Source: UMGS1613 sp963616135
GTDB lineage: Bacteria > Bacillota_I > Bacilli_A > RF39 > UBA660
Direction: 5' to 3'
DNA: 24,048 nucleotides
Assembly (NCBI GenBank): GCA_963616135.1
Contig: CAVEJT010000013.1
Span: forward strand, 1-24,048
Of this stretch, positions 15,112 through 22,031 are shown piece by piece. The notes below the pieces were generated by a model that worked only from the letters and a program-made list of their open reading frames with translations, had not been told where the DNA came from and made no database searches. Position numbers and translations under genes: made by a program. Position 1 is the first letter of the stretch. Every line of letters starts with the position of its first letter.

Positions 15112-16506
15112 ATGAGTGGTAGAGGCGCTAAAGGATCAATAAAAGATAGATTAATTAGTTTGTTATATAGATTAAGATATCAGGATAAAAAAATAAAAGA
15201 AGAAGATTATACTATTGAAAATAAACAAAGGCAAAAAAAATATCAACAACATTTAGTTGATTTTAAACAAACTGAAAATATAGATATATTATCAAATAGT
15301 GAAAAGAAAGAGTTAGAAAAAGTAAAATTTAATGCGAAGGTTTCTTTAGAGGTTAAAAATGATAAACAATTTAAGTTGGATATTGTAGATATAGAATTAC
15401 AAAAACAAGAAAATAAAAAATCATTTTTAGATAACAAATTGGATTTAAAAAAAGAAATTCAAAAAACAGATGATGAAATAGTAATATTAAAAGAGGTAAA
15501 TAGTTTCGTTTTAGATAGTATAAAAAATATCGATAGTATTAAAGAAGAGGTAGAAGAATTAAAAGAAGAGTCAAAAGAACAAAATAAATCTATAGAAGAT
15601 TTAGAAAAAAAATATAAAAGTTTAAAGGACAAAATAAATAAATTAAAATTACAGTACGATTCTATTATTAATAAATATGATTTAAGCGAATTTAAAATAT
15701 TGGAAAGTATTAAGCTTATTGATAGTATAGAAGATTATAAGTCTTTAGCAACTTTAAATGAGATTGATATGATGTTAAAAGTTTGTAAAAAAGAGATAAA
15801 TAAAATAGAAAGTATAACAATAATATCTAAAGAAGAAAAAACTATAGAACATAATATAAATAATACTAAAAATAATCAAAGTATTGTAAAAATTAAATTT
15901 AATAAACAAAAAGAAAAACTAAAGGAATTAGATTCAATAAAAAATAATATAGATCAGGAATTACAAAAACAAAAAGAAATAATAGATGAGATGTATTCCA
16001 AGGCATCATATTTTGATAAAAAATATAAAAAAAGAATTGAATATAAGAAAATAGGAAACCTATTTCCTTCGTTTACAAGAATAGCTATTGGTTTATTAAC
16101 ACTTCCTTTAACTGGTAAGAGTTTGTTTGGAATTGCTCTTGGACATACTATGATAAATAAAGGTTTAAAAAATATAAATAAAAGTATTATTAAAAAAGAA
16201 AAAATTGTAGTAGATTACGATTATGAAGATATATCAAATAAAATATATGAAGTAAAGGATAAACTTGAATATACTAACTTAATATTAACCGATTCATTAA
16301 ATGAAATAAAAAAAATAAAAGAAAACATAAAAAATACTTGTAGCAAGTATGATAATATTTTACCTGAATATAAATATGTGGTAAATAATATAAATGAATT
16401 AGAAAATAAAATATTATTACAACAACAAAAAATGAATAAAATGAATAATAAATTGGAAGAAGAAAATAAAATTAATAAACAAAAATTAAAAAGAATAAAT
16501 AAATAA
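15112..16506 (+). CDS. Long coiled-coil protein with a central hydrophobic segment
   Basis: I recognise no family. The 464 residues are extremely rich in Lys, Glu, Ile and Asn. After a basic N-terminus (residues 1-35, several Arg), long heptad-like coiled coils run through about 60-310, for example IKEEVEELKEESKEQNKSIE. A hydrophobic Gly-containing segment (about 316-352, FTRIAIGLLTLPLTGKSLF then GIALGHTMI) could enter or lie on the membrane, and a second coiled coil follows to the end. There is no signal peptide, so the two coiled-coil arms may bracket a membrane-binding loop. It starts three bases after the DUF3419-like gene with only a weak AAGG before the ATG, so translation is probably coupled. 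Confidence 0.65.
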   Translation: MSGRGAKGSIKDRLISLLYRLRYQDKKIKEEDYTIENKQRQKKYQQHLVDFKQTENIDILSNSEKKELEKVKFNAKVSLEVKNDKQFKLDIVDIELQKQENKKSFLDNKLDLKKEIQKTDDEIVILKEVNSFVLDSIKNIDSIKEEVEELKEESKEQNKSIEDLEKKYKSLKDKINKLKLQYDSIINKYDLSEFKILESIKLIDSIEDYKSLATLNEIDMMLKVCKKEINKIESITIISKEEKTIEHNINNTKNNQSIVKIKFNKQKEKLKELDSIKNNIDQELQKQKEIIDEMYSKASYFDKKYKKRIEYKKIGNLFPSFTRIAIGLLTLPLTGKSLFGIALGHTMINKGLKNINKSIIKKEKIVVDYDYEDISNKIYEVKDKLEYTNLILTDSLNEIKKIKENIKNTCSKYDNILPEYKYVVNNINELENKILLQQQKMNKMNNKLEEENKINKQKLKRINK

Positions 16507-16532
16507 AGAGTACTTAGTAAGTATTCTTTTTT
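16505..16532 (+). terminator. Terminator of the lepB-DUF3419-coiled-coil operon
   Basis: An 11-bp stem AAAGAGTACTT / AAGTATTCTTT (one G-T pair) with loop AGT and T run 16527-16532. Its left arm starts within the stop codon of the preceding gene. Confidence 0.8.
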
Positions 16533-16592
16533 AGTTGATAATAATATTCAAAATTTAACTAGCTCCATAAAATATTATTGAAGGAGGATTAT

Positions 16593-17450
16593 ATGAATAA
16601 TAGATATTCACGTAAAATTGAAAAAATTTTACAAGAAGGTGAACAATGTAAAAAAAGATTAGGTCCAGTAATAGGTCCGACGGGTCCGACTGGACCTCAA
16701 GGTCCTGCAACAATTACTATTGGAACAATAACTACTGGAGATCCTGGAACAAATGCTACTGTATTTAATTCTGGAACAGCAGAAAATGTTATTTTAGATT
16801 TTACAATACCAGAAGGATTACCTGGCCCAACTGGTCCACAGGGATTACAGGGAATTCAAGGTATTGATGGTCCAACGGGTCCAACAGGACCTCAAGGCCC
16901 ACAAGGACTACAAGGAGAGCAAGGAGAGCAAGGATTACAAGGTGAACAAGGTCTACAAGGAATAGCTGGTCCAGCAGGTCCACAAGGTCCAACGGGTCCA
17001 ACCGGTCCGGCAGGACCATCTACTGTAGTACCAACTACTACTTATGGACGTAAGTATGATACCACACAAAATACATTGACATTAGAGACAAATATTCCAC
17101 AAGAAATACCAATTGGAAGTAATGGTCCATCAAATGGTATAACTTTAGAAACACAAAACAAATTAACAATCCCAACTACTGGAGTTTATAAAGTTGATTA
17201 TTATTTTTCTGGTAGTGCAAGTACAAACACAGATGTTACAGTAAATGTAAAACAAAATGATACAGCTATTGGAAGTACTACAATAAATAAAAATCTTACT
17301 GCAAATGTAGATACTGATTTTGTTGGTAGTACAATAAATTCTTTTACAGCTGGTGATAAAATTGGATTATCAATCGCATCAACAGCAGCAGCAACAATAT
17401 CTCGATCAGCTGGAACAAATGCATATTTAAATATAGTTAGAATTTCTTAA
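16593..17450 (+). CDS. Collagen-like surface protein (BclA/exosporium type)
   Basis: A 285-residue protein. Residues 1-24 are a short basic-acidic head without a signal peptide or membrane helix. A short Gly-Pro-Thr block follows, then a TIGTITTGDPGTNA-type beta module ending in LDFTIPEG, then 23 uninterrupted Gly-X-Y triplets (16815-17021), and a C-terminal beta-rich domain (about 145-285) like the trimerising jelly-roll tip of BclA proteins. Such proteins form triple-helical filaments on spores or cells. The head, module and tip are common in spore-surface collagens of Bacillota, fitting the absent signal peptide, but sporulation is not shown here. The start is ATG 16593, with AAGGAGG at 16581-16587; a longer frame from TTG 16578 would contain that site. 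I see no convincing sigma-A promoter. Confidence 0.85.
   Translation: MNNRYSRKIEKILQEGEQCKKRLGPVIGPTGPTGPQGPATITIGTITTGDPGTNATVFNSGTAENVILDFTIPEGLPGPTGPQGLQGIQGIDGPTGPTGPQGPQGLQGEQGEQGLQGEQGLQGIAGPAGPQGPTGPTGPAGPSTVVPTTTYGRKYDTTQNTLTLETNIPQEIPIGSNGPSNGITLETQNKLTIPTTGVYKVDYYFSGSASTNTDVTVNVKQNDTAIGSTTINKNLTANVDTDFVGSTINSFTAGDKIGLSIASTAAATISRSAGTNAYLNIVRIS
16815..17021 (+). repeat. 23 tandem Gly-X-Y codon triplets
   Basis: Nine-base units coding GPT, GPQ, GLQ, GEQ and GPA triplets, noticeably more GC-rich than the rest of the window. Near-identical units make this stretch prone to length change by recombination or slippage. Confidence 0.95.
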
Positions 17451-17489
17451 ATGTTATAATAGCTCACAACTAAAACTACTAATTTTTAG

Positions 17490-17516
17490 AGAGTAAATAT
17501 TTTATTTACTCTTTTT
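17490..17516 (+). terminator. Terminator of the collagen-like gene
   Basis: A perfect 10-bp stem AGAGTAAATA / TATTTACTCT with loop TTT, then TTTTT. Confidence 0.85.
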
Positions 17517-17517
17517 G

Positions 17518-17526
17518 TGATATAAT
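17518..17526 (+). promoter_or_regulatory. Extended -10 promoter of maf
   Basis: TGATATAAT directly after the terminator T run, the same nine bases as in the 1185-1193 promoter. There is no clear -35. The predicted leader is about 67 bases. Confidence 0.5.
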
Positions 17527-17599
17527 ATTTTTGAGATTGTTTCTAATAATTAAATACATCAAACAAATATATTTTAACAATTATAGAAAAGGTGATAGA

Positions 17600-18193
17600 A
17601 TGATTAAAATAGTATTAGCAACCTCTTCAAAGCCAAGACAAGATATTTTTAATATGGTAGGATTTAAATATGATATTATTACTAGTAATGTACCTGAAGA
17701 TAGTAAACAAACAAAACCAGATAAATATGTTGAAGAACTTTCATTAAATAAAGCTAAATCTGTTGAGAGTCAAATCAATGAAAAAGCAGTAATTATTTCG
17801 GCAGATACTATTATAACTTGTAATAATAAAATATATGAAAAACCAAAAAGTAAAGAAGAGGCATTTATTTATTTAAAAGAATTATCAAATAACAAATGTA
17901 CTGCATATACAGGTATAACAATAATTGATTTATATAAAAATAAAATAATAAGTACAAGCTCTAAAGTAGATGTTTATTTTAATAAAATAAGTGATGAAGA
18001 AATTGAGTGGTATGTTAATAATGAAGAAAAAATACTTAAATGTTGTGGTTTTGTTCCAGAAGGTAAAGCATCATTGTTTATAAATAAGATAGAAGGAGAT
18101 TATAATACATTATTAGGAATTTCTCCAAGTGTAGTATATAATAAATTAAGAGAATTAGGATATAGTATAGTTGATCTTAATTTTAACAAATAA
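17600..18193 (+). CDS. maf: Maf-family nucleotide pyrophosphatase
   Basis: Maf proteins hydrolyse nucleoside triphosphates, often modified or pyrimidine ones, to monophosphates and can delay septation when overproduced. The 197 residues show the N-terminal IVLATSSKPRQDIFNMVG (family: L-A-S-x-S-P-R-R-x-x-L), the central VIISADTIITCNNKIYEKPKS with its catalytic aspartate, and TGITIID. Length is normal (about 190-200). ATG 17600 has AAAAGGTGAT before it; the open frame extends 23 codons upstream without a ribosome site, so I exclude that part. In Bacillus maf lies next to radC and mreBCD; here it is about 9 kb away between a collagen-like gene and the rhuM genes. Confidence 0.92.
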   Translation: MIKIVLATSSKPRQDIFNMVGFKYDIITSNVPEDSKQTKPDKYVEELSLNKAKSVESQINEKAVIISADTIITCNNKIYEKPKSKEEAFIYLKELSNNKCTAYTGITIIDLYKNKIISTSSKVDVYFNKISDEEIEWYVNNEEKILKCCGFVPEGKASLFINKIEGDYNTLLGISPSVVYNKLRELGYSIVDLNFNK

Positions 18194-18205
18194 TAAATTA
18201 AAAAT

Positions 18206-18234
18206 TTGCATCTTTTATGAAAGAAAGATAATAT
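18206..18234 (+). promoter_or_regulatory. Possible promoter just after maf
   Basis: TTGCAT (18206-18211), a 17-bp spacer, TAATAT (18229-18234), similar to the HU promoter. It reads into the hairpin at 18259-18287. Confidence 0.35.
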
Positions 18235-18258
18235 AATGTCAAAAATATCTAATGTGCT

Positions 18259-18287
18259 TTTAATACTTCTGGCAGTTATGTATTAAA
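18259..18287. repeat. Inverted repeat upstream of the first rhuM gene
   Basis: An 8-bp perfect stem TTTAATAC / GTATTAAA with a 13-base loop containing TTCTGGCAG. There is no T run on either side, so a terminator is unlikely; protein binding site or element boundary are possibilities. Confidence 0.35.
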
Positions 18288-18288
18288 T

Positions 18289-18318
18289 ATGACAGAATAA
18301 AGTGACATATGGTATAAT
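18289..18318 (+). promoter_or_regulatory. Promoter of the rhuM region
   Basis: ATGACA (18289-18294), an 18-bp spacer, TATAAT (18313-18318), with extended -10 TG at 18310-18311. The predicted leader to the rhuM start is about 124 bases. Confidence 0.55.
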
Positions 18319-18349
18319 TGATATAGTTTTGTGATGATTAATCTATTTA

Positions 18350-18370
18350 TGATTTAACTGAGTTAGATCA
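18350..18370. promoter_or_regulatory. Operator-like imperfect palindrome before rhuM
   Basis: Arms TGATTTAACT and AGTTAGATCA flank a central G; 9 of 10 positions pair. It lies about 25 bases past the predicted start of transcription, a normal place for a repressor site. RhuM proteins carry a putative DNA-binding N-terminus, so autoregulation is possible. Confidence 0.35.
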
Positions 18371-18448
18371 AAATTCAACTTTTAATAAATTTTAATTTAA
18401 ATTGATAAGTGTATGAATTATGAAAAACTAAAGGAAAGGAGAGTATTG

Positions 18449-19453
18449 ATGGAAGACAATAAATTAATTATATATAAAAATAGTGAAGGTAATATTGTAG
18501 TAGATGCTATATATAAAGATGAAACATTATGGCTAACTCAAAAAGGGATGTCAAAAGTTTTTGAATGTTCTACAGATAATATAAGTTTACACTTGAAACA
18601 TATATTTGAAGATAAAGAGTTAGATAAAAAATCAGTTACCGAGAAATGCTCGTTAACTGCCGATGATGGAAAAAACTATAATACAACTATTTATAGTTTA
18701 GATGCCATAATTGCAGTAGGATACAGAGTAAATTCGAAAAAAGCAACAGAATTTAGAATATGGGCTACAAAAATACTAAAAGAATATATGACTAAGGGAT
18801 TTGCTTTAAATGATGAACGTTTTATAAATGGAAATAAATATGATACAAAATATTTTGATGAATTATTAGAACGTATTAAAACAATTAGAGTAAGTGAAAG
18901 AATGGCATACCAAAAAATCACTGATTTATTTATTGCAACAGCAACTGATTACAATCCTAAGTCAGAAGAAGCGTATACTTTCTTTAAAATAGTTCAAAAT
19001 AAGTTGCATTTCGCTATAAGTGGATATACTGCTGCTGAATTGATATATAATAGAGCAAACTCAGAAAAGGAGCATATGGGACTAACTAATTGGAAAAATT
19101 CTCCTGATGGTTTAATATATAAATATGATGTAATTATTGCAAAGAATTATTTAAACGAAGAAGAAATGAATAAATTAAAAGATTTAACAAATATATTTTT
19201 AGTATTTGCCGAAGATGAAGCGAAACAAAGACATGTTATGACAATGAAGGATTGGATAAATGCAACTGATAATTTATTAAAATTTAGAAGAAAAGAAATA
19301 TTAAATAATAGTGGCAGTATATCTCATAAAGAAGCAGTAGAAAAAGCTGAAAAAGAATATGAAAAATTCAGAGTTATACAAGATCAAAAATATATTTCTT
19401 CAATGGATGAATTTTATAATAAATATCTAAATGAAAATAAAAGTGAAAAATAA
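18449..19453 (+). CDS. RhuM-family protein (first paralogue)
   Basis: The 334 residues match the RhuM virulence-protein family: DETLWLTQKGMSKVFECST near the N-terminus (helix-turn-helix-like), YSLDAIIAVGYRVNSKKATEFRIWATKILKEYM (about 82-114) and NKLHFAISGYTAAELIYNRA later. RhuM proteins are named from a Salmonella pathogenicity island and are common on mobile DNA; their biochemical function is unknown. ATG 18449 has AAAGGAGAG at 18435-18443; an upstream in-frame ATG at 18413 lacks such a site. About half of the residues match the second paralogue at 19712-20770, with blocks such as MGLTNWKNSPDG identical. Its stop overlaps the ATG of the recombinase remnant. A hairpin lies within it (18633-18659). 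Confidence 0.85.
   Translation: MEDNKLIIYKNSEGNIVVDAIYKDETLWLTQKGMSKVFECSTDNISLHLKHIFEDKELDKKSVTEKCSLTADDGKNYNTTIYSLDAIIAVGYRVNSKKATEFRIWATKILKEYMTKGFALNDERFINGNKYDTKYFDELLERIKTIRVSERMAYQKITDLFIATATDYNPKSEEAYTFFKIVQNKLHFAISGYTAAELIYNRANSEKEHMGLTNWKNSPDGLIYKYDVIIAKNYLNEEEMNKLKDLTNIFLVFAEDEAKQRHVMTMKDWINATDNLLKFRRKEILNNSGSISHKEAVEKAEKEYEKFRVIQDQKYISSMDEFYNKYLNENKSEK
18633..18659 (+). repeat. Intragenic hairpin in the first rhuM gene
   Basis: Arms CAGTTA-C-CGAG and CTCG-T-TAACTG pair at 10 of 11 positions around the 5-base loop AAATG, inside the codons for SVTEKCSLT. The second rhuM gene has a similar structure at the matching place. Confidence 0.6.
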
Positions 19454-19683
19454 TGAATCTATCGATAGTACAAGAAAGTGAAATTAATGAAAGGTTATAT
19501 ATGTAAAATTGCCACTATAGAAATAAAACTTGTGAAAATAATAAATCTATTAGTGAAAATGGCTTAATTGAAATTATAAATGAAAAATTAAATTTAATTA
19601 ATATTACTAGATTAGAATTAGAAAATAGAGTAAAATGTATTTATATTGATAAGGATAAAAATGTTAAAATTGATTTTAAATAA
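19453..19683 (+). pseudogene. C-terminal remnant of a large serine recombinase
   Basis: The frame from ATG 19453 contains an in-frame TAA at 19504 and then reads NCHYRNKTCENNKSISENGL, continuing to TAA 19681. The pattern C-x-x-Y-R-x-K-x-C-x-N-N-K-S-I followed by an acidic helix is that of the zinc-ribbon and coiled-coil tail of large serine recombinases, and the end (VKCIYIDKDKNVKIDF) fits their terminal strands. The catalytic and main DNA-binding domains are missing. Such recombinases integrate mobile elements, so this is probably debris of one that brought in or passed through the rhuM region. The call rests on a short motif. Confidence 0.45.
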
Positions 19684-19711
19684 AAAAATTTAATAGAAAG
19701 GAGAATAACAT

Positions 19712-20770
19712 ATGGACAATAAAAACTTACAAATAACTAATCATGATTTTTTAATATATAGGGATTCGAACAATGATGTTAAGGTTAGTGTAATGTTAAT
19801 AAATAACGATATATGGCTTACTCAAAATTTGATTGCAGAATTGTTTGGCGTAGGAAGAAGCACAATAACAGAACATATTAATAATATATTAAATAGTGGT
19901 GAACTTGATGAAAATAACACCGTCGGAAAAACCGACGTTGATAATTCTAAAAAACCTGTAAAGATATATAACCTTGATATGATTATTGCAGTTGGATATA
20001 GAGTAAATTCAAAAAAAGCAACAAACTTTAGAATTTGGGCTACTAAAATATTAAAAGAATATATGATAAAAGGTGTAGTTATGGATGATGAAAGATTAAA
20101 AAATCCTAATTACATATTTGGTGATGATTATTTTGAAGAAACACTTGAAAGAATTAGAAATATTCGTTCAAGTGAGAGAAGATTTTATCAAAAAATAACA
20201 GATATATATTCTTCTTGTAGTATAGATTATGATAAAGATTCAGAAATAACAAAAGAATTTTTTAAGACAGTTCAAAATAAATTACATTATGCAATAACAG
20301 GTAATACTGCATCTGAAATAATATATAACAGAGTTGATTCAGAAAAAGAAAATATGGGACTAACAAATTGGAAAAATTCTCCTGATGGACCAATCTACAA
20401 ATATGACGTGGACATTGCAAAAAACTATCTAAATGAAAAAGAATTAAAAGATTTGAATAGAATTGTAACTATGTATTTAGACTATGCAGAATTACAAGCA
20501 GAAAATCATAATGCAATGACTATGGAAGATTGGGTAGAAAAATTGAATGCATTTTTGCAATTTAATGGTAAAGAAATATTACATAGTGCAGGGAAAATAT
20601 CGGCTAGTGTTGCACAGAAGTTAGCTTATAAAGAGTATGATAAATTTAAAATTAAACAAGATAAATTATATAAATCAGACTTTGATAATTTTTTAAATGA
20701 AGCAAGAAAGATAGAGAATGGAAGTGATTTAAATGGATATGCATCAAAAAAGAGAAATGAGAAAGAATAA
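19712..20770 (+). CDS. RhuM-family protein (second paralogue)
   Basis: The 352 residues repeat the RhuM layout: NNDIWLTQNLIAELFGVGRS (helix-turn-helix-like), a variable linker with TVGKTDVDNSKKPVK, then YNLDMIIAVGYRVNSKKATN and FRIWATKILKEYM, ITGNTASEIIYNRV and MGLTNWKNSPDG. It is clearly paralogous to the gene at 18449 but has a different linker and a longer tail, so the duplication is not recent. AAAGGAG (19697-19703) precedes the ATG. No promoter is evident in the short gap, so it may be read from the rhuM promoter through the recombinase remnant. Its last 13 codons overlap the longest reading of rbgA. A GC-rich hairpin lies at 19918-19940. Confidence 0.86.
   Translation: MDNKNLQITNHDFLIYRDSNNDVKVSVMLINNDIWLTQNLIAELFGVGRSTITEHINNILNSGELDENNTVGKTDVDNSKKPVKIYNLDMIIAVGYRVNSKKATNFRIWATKILKEYMIKGVVMDDERLKNPNYIFGDDYFEETLERIRNIRSSERRFYQKITDIYSSCSIDYDKDSEITKEFFKTVQNKLHYAITGNTASEIIYNRVDSEKENMGLTNWKNSPDGPIYKYDVDIAKNYLNEKELKDLNRIVTMYLDYAELQAENHNAMTMEDWVEKLNAFLQFNGKEILHSAGKISASVAQKLAYKEYDKFKIKQDKLYKSDFDNFLNEARKIENGSDLNGYASKKRNEKE
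19918..19940 (+). repeat. Intragenic GC-rich hairpin in the second rhuM gene
   Basis: Arms CA-C-CGTCGG and CCGACG-T-TG around the loop AAAAA: 8 of 9 positions pair, with six consecutive GC-rich pairs. It lies in the linker coding TVGKTDV and is among the most GC-rich short segments of the window. Confidence 0.65.
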
Positions 20771-21665
20771 AAAAATGAACGAAGATACAAAAAGTTTACC
20801 ATCAACGAGTATAAACTGGTATCCAGGTCATATGGCCAAAACGAAAAGGTTGATAAGTGAAAATTTAAATTTAATAGATATAGTGTATGAAGTAATAGAT
20901 GCAAGAATGCCATATTCATCAAAAATAAAAGATATAGATAGTATTTTAAAAGATAAGAAAAAAATACTTATAATGACAAAAATAGATTTATGTGATATGG
21001 ATGAAACTAATAAATGGATAGACTATTACAAAGAAAAAGGTTATAATGTAATAGGACTTAATTTAGAAAAAAATACTAGTTTAAATAATTTAATTAATTT
21101 AACTAATAAACTTATGGAAGATGTAAATGAAAAAAGAAAAAATATTGGTATGAATAAAAAGAAAACTAGAGCGCTAGTTGTGGGTATACCAAATGTAGGT
21201 AAGAGTACTTTAATAAATAGATTAGTTGGCAAGAAGGTAGCTAATATAGGGAATAAACCTGGTGTTACTAAAAATTTAAGCTGGATAAGGGTAAATAATG
21301 ACATAGAACTATTAGATACTCCTGGAATATTATGGCCTAAATTAGATAACGATATAGTAGCTTATAATTTAGCTAGTTTAACAGCTATTAAAGAAGAAAT
21401 ACTTCCAATAGAAAGTGTTGTTATTTATATTTTAAATACATTAGATAAGTATTATAATGAAATTATAAGAAATAGATATGGTATAGAGTATGTTAATAAT
21501 GATGATATAGAAGAAACATTGGAAACTATTGGAAGAAAAAGAGGATGCCTTGTAAAGGGTGGAATAGTTGATTATGATAAAGTATATAGTATTGTTATAA
21601 ATGATATAAAAAATGGTATAATAAAAGGTATTACATTTGATAGATATGAAATAGAAGGTAAATAA
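20733..21665 (+). CDS. rbgA: Ribosome biogenesis GTPase RbgA (YlqF)
   Basis: A circularly permuted GTPase that acts late in 50S subunit assembly. The conserved part begins with INWYPGHMAKTKR; the G motifs then come in permuted order: TKID (G4), VVGIPNVGKSTLINRL (G1), NKPGVTKN (G2) and LLDTPGILWP (G3), with a C-terminal RNA-binding domain. From ATG 20733 the protein has 310 residues and overlaps rhuM by 38 bases. ATG 20775, four bases after the rhuM stop, gives 296 residues and leaves 14 before NWYPGHM. Neither has a strong ribosome site (GGAAG before 20733 is slightly better), so the start is uncertain. The stop overlaps mrnC in TAATG. Confidence 0.95.
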   Translation: MDMHQKREMRKNKKMNEDTKSLPSTSINWYPGHMAKTKRLISENLNLIDIVYEVIDARMPYSSKIKDIDSILKDKKKILIMTKIDLCDMDETNKWIDYYKEKGYNVIGLNLEKNTSLNNLINLTNKLMEDVNEKRKNIGMNKKKTRALVVGIPNVGKSTLINRLVGKKVANIGNKPGVTKNLSWIRVNNDIELLDTPGILWPKLDNDIVAYNLASLTAIKEEILPIESVVIYILNTLDKYYNEIIRNRYGIEYVNNDDIEETLETIGRKRGCLVKGGIVDYDKVYSIVINDIKNGIIKGITFDRYEIEGK

Positions 21666-22030
21666 TGGATAAGAATGCTTTAGTACTTGCGTATATAGGA
21701 GATGCTATATATGAGGTTATGATAAGAGAATATTTAATTGATAAAGGTATATGTAAGGTAAAAGAATTACAAAGTGAATCTATAAAATATGTGAGTGCAA
21801 AGGCACAAGCTAAGTTTTTAAAGAATATGTTAGATAATAATTTTTTAAAGGAAGATGAAATTAAAATAGTTATGAATGCAAGAAATCATAAAAGTAATCA
21901 TAAACCTAAAAATACTGATATAATAACTTATAAACATGCAACAGCTTTTGAAGCATTACTTGGATATCTTTATTACTCAAAAAATATAAATAGAATAAAT
22001 GAAATAGTTAATTATGTAAAGGAGGTATAA
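21665..22030 (+). CDS. mrnC: Mini-ribonuclease III
   Basis: MrnC is an RNase III-like enzyme without a double-stranded RNA-binding domain that matures 23S rRNA. The 121 residues match the usual size. LAYIGDAIYEVMIREYLI (about 8-25) holds the catalytic D-A-x-x-E, and the second acidic motif is ATAFEALLGYLYY (about 97-109). The central RNARNHKS-like ARNHKSNHKPKN is typical. It is coupled to rbgA by a TAATG overlap and followed one base later by rlmB. In Bacillus mrnC also precedes rlmB, there downstream of cysS. Confidence 0.94.
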   Translation: MDKNALVLAYIGDAIYEVMIREYLIDKGICKVKELQSESIKYVSAKAQAKFLKNMLDNNFLKEDEIKIVMNARNHKSNHKPKNTDIITYKHATAFEALLGYLYYSKNINRINEIVNYVKEV

Positions 22031-22031
22031 A

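Noticed and set aside
16566..16574. CATAAAATA upstream of the collagen-like gene, resembling a sigma-K -10 (CATANNNTA)
   Set aside because: Such a short AT-rich motif is expected often by chance here, no -35 element is clear, and sporulation is not established.
16578..16592. TTG start for the collagen-like gene
   Set aside because: The added codons are the ribosome binding site itself (AAGGAGG).
16801..17019. Minus-strand reading frame with Leu/Asp-rich repeats
   Set aside because: It is the antisense shadow of the Gly-X-Y codon repeats.
16815..17021. Regular repeats as a possible CRISPR array
   Set aside because: The repeats are nine-base Gly-X-Y codon units in one long reading frame, without spacers.
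17531..17599. 23-codon extension of Maf
   Set aside because: It has no ribosome site and no family similarity; ATG 17600 fits both.
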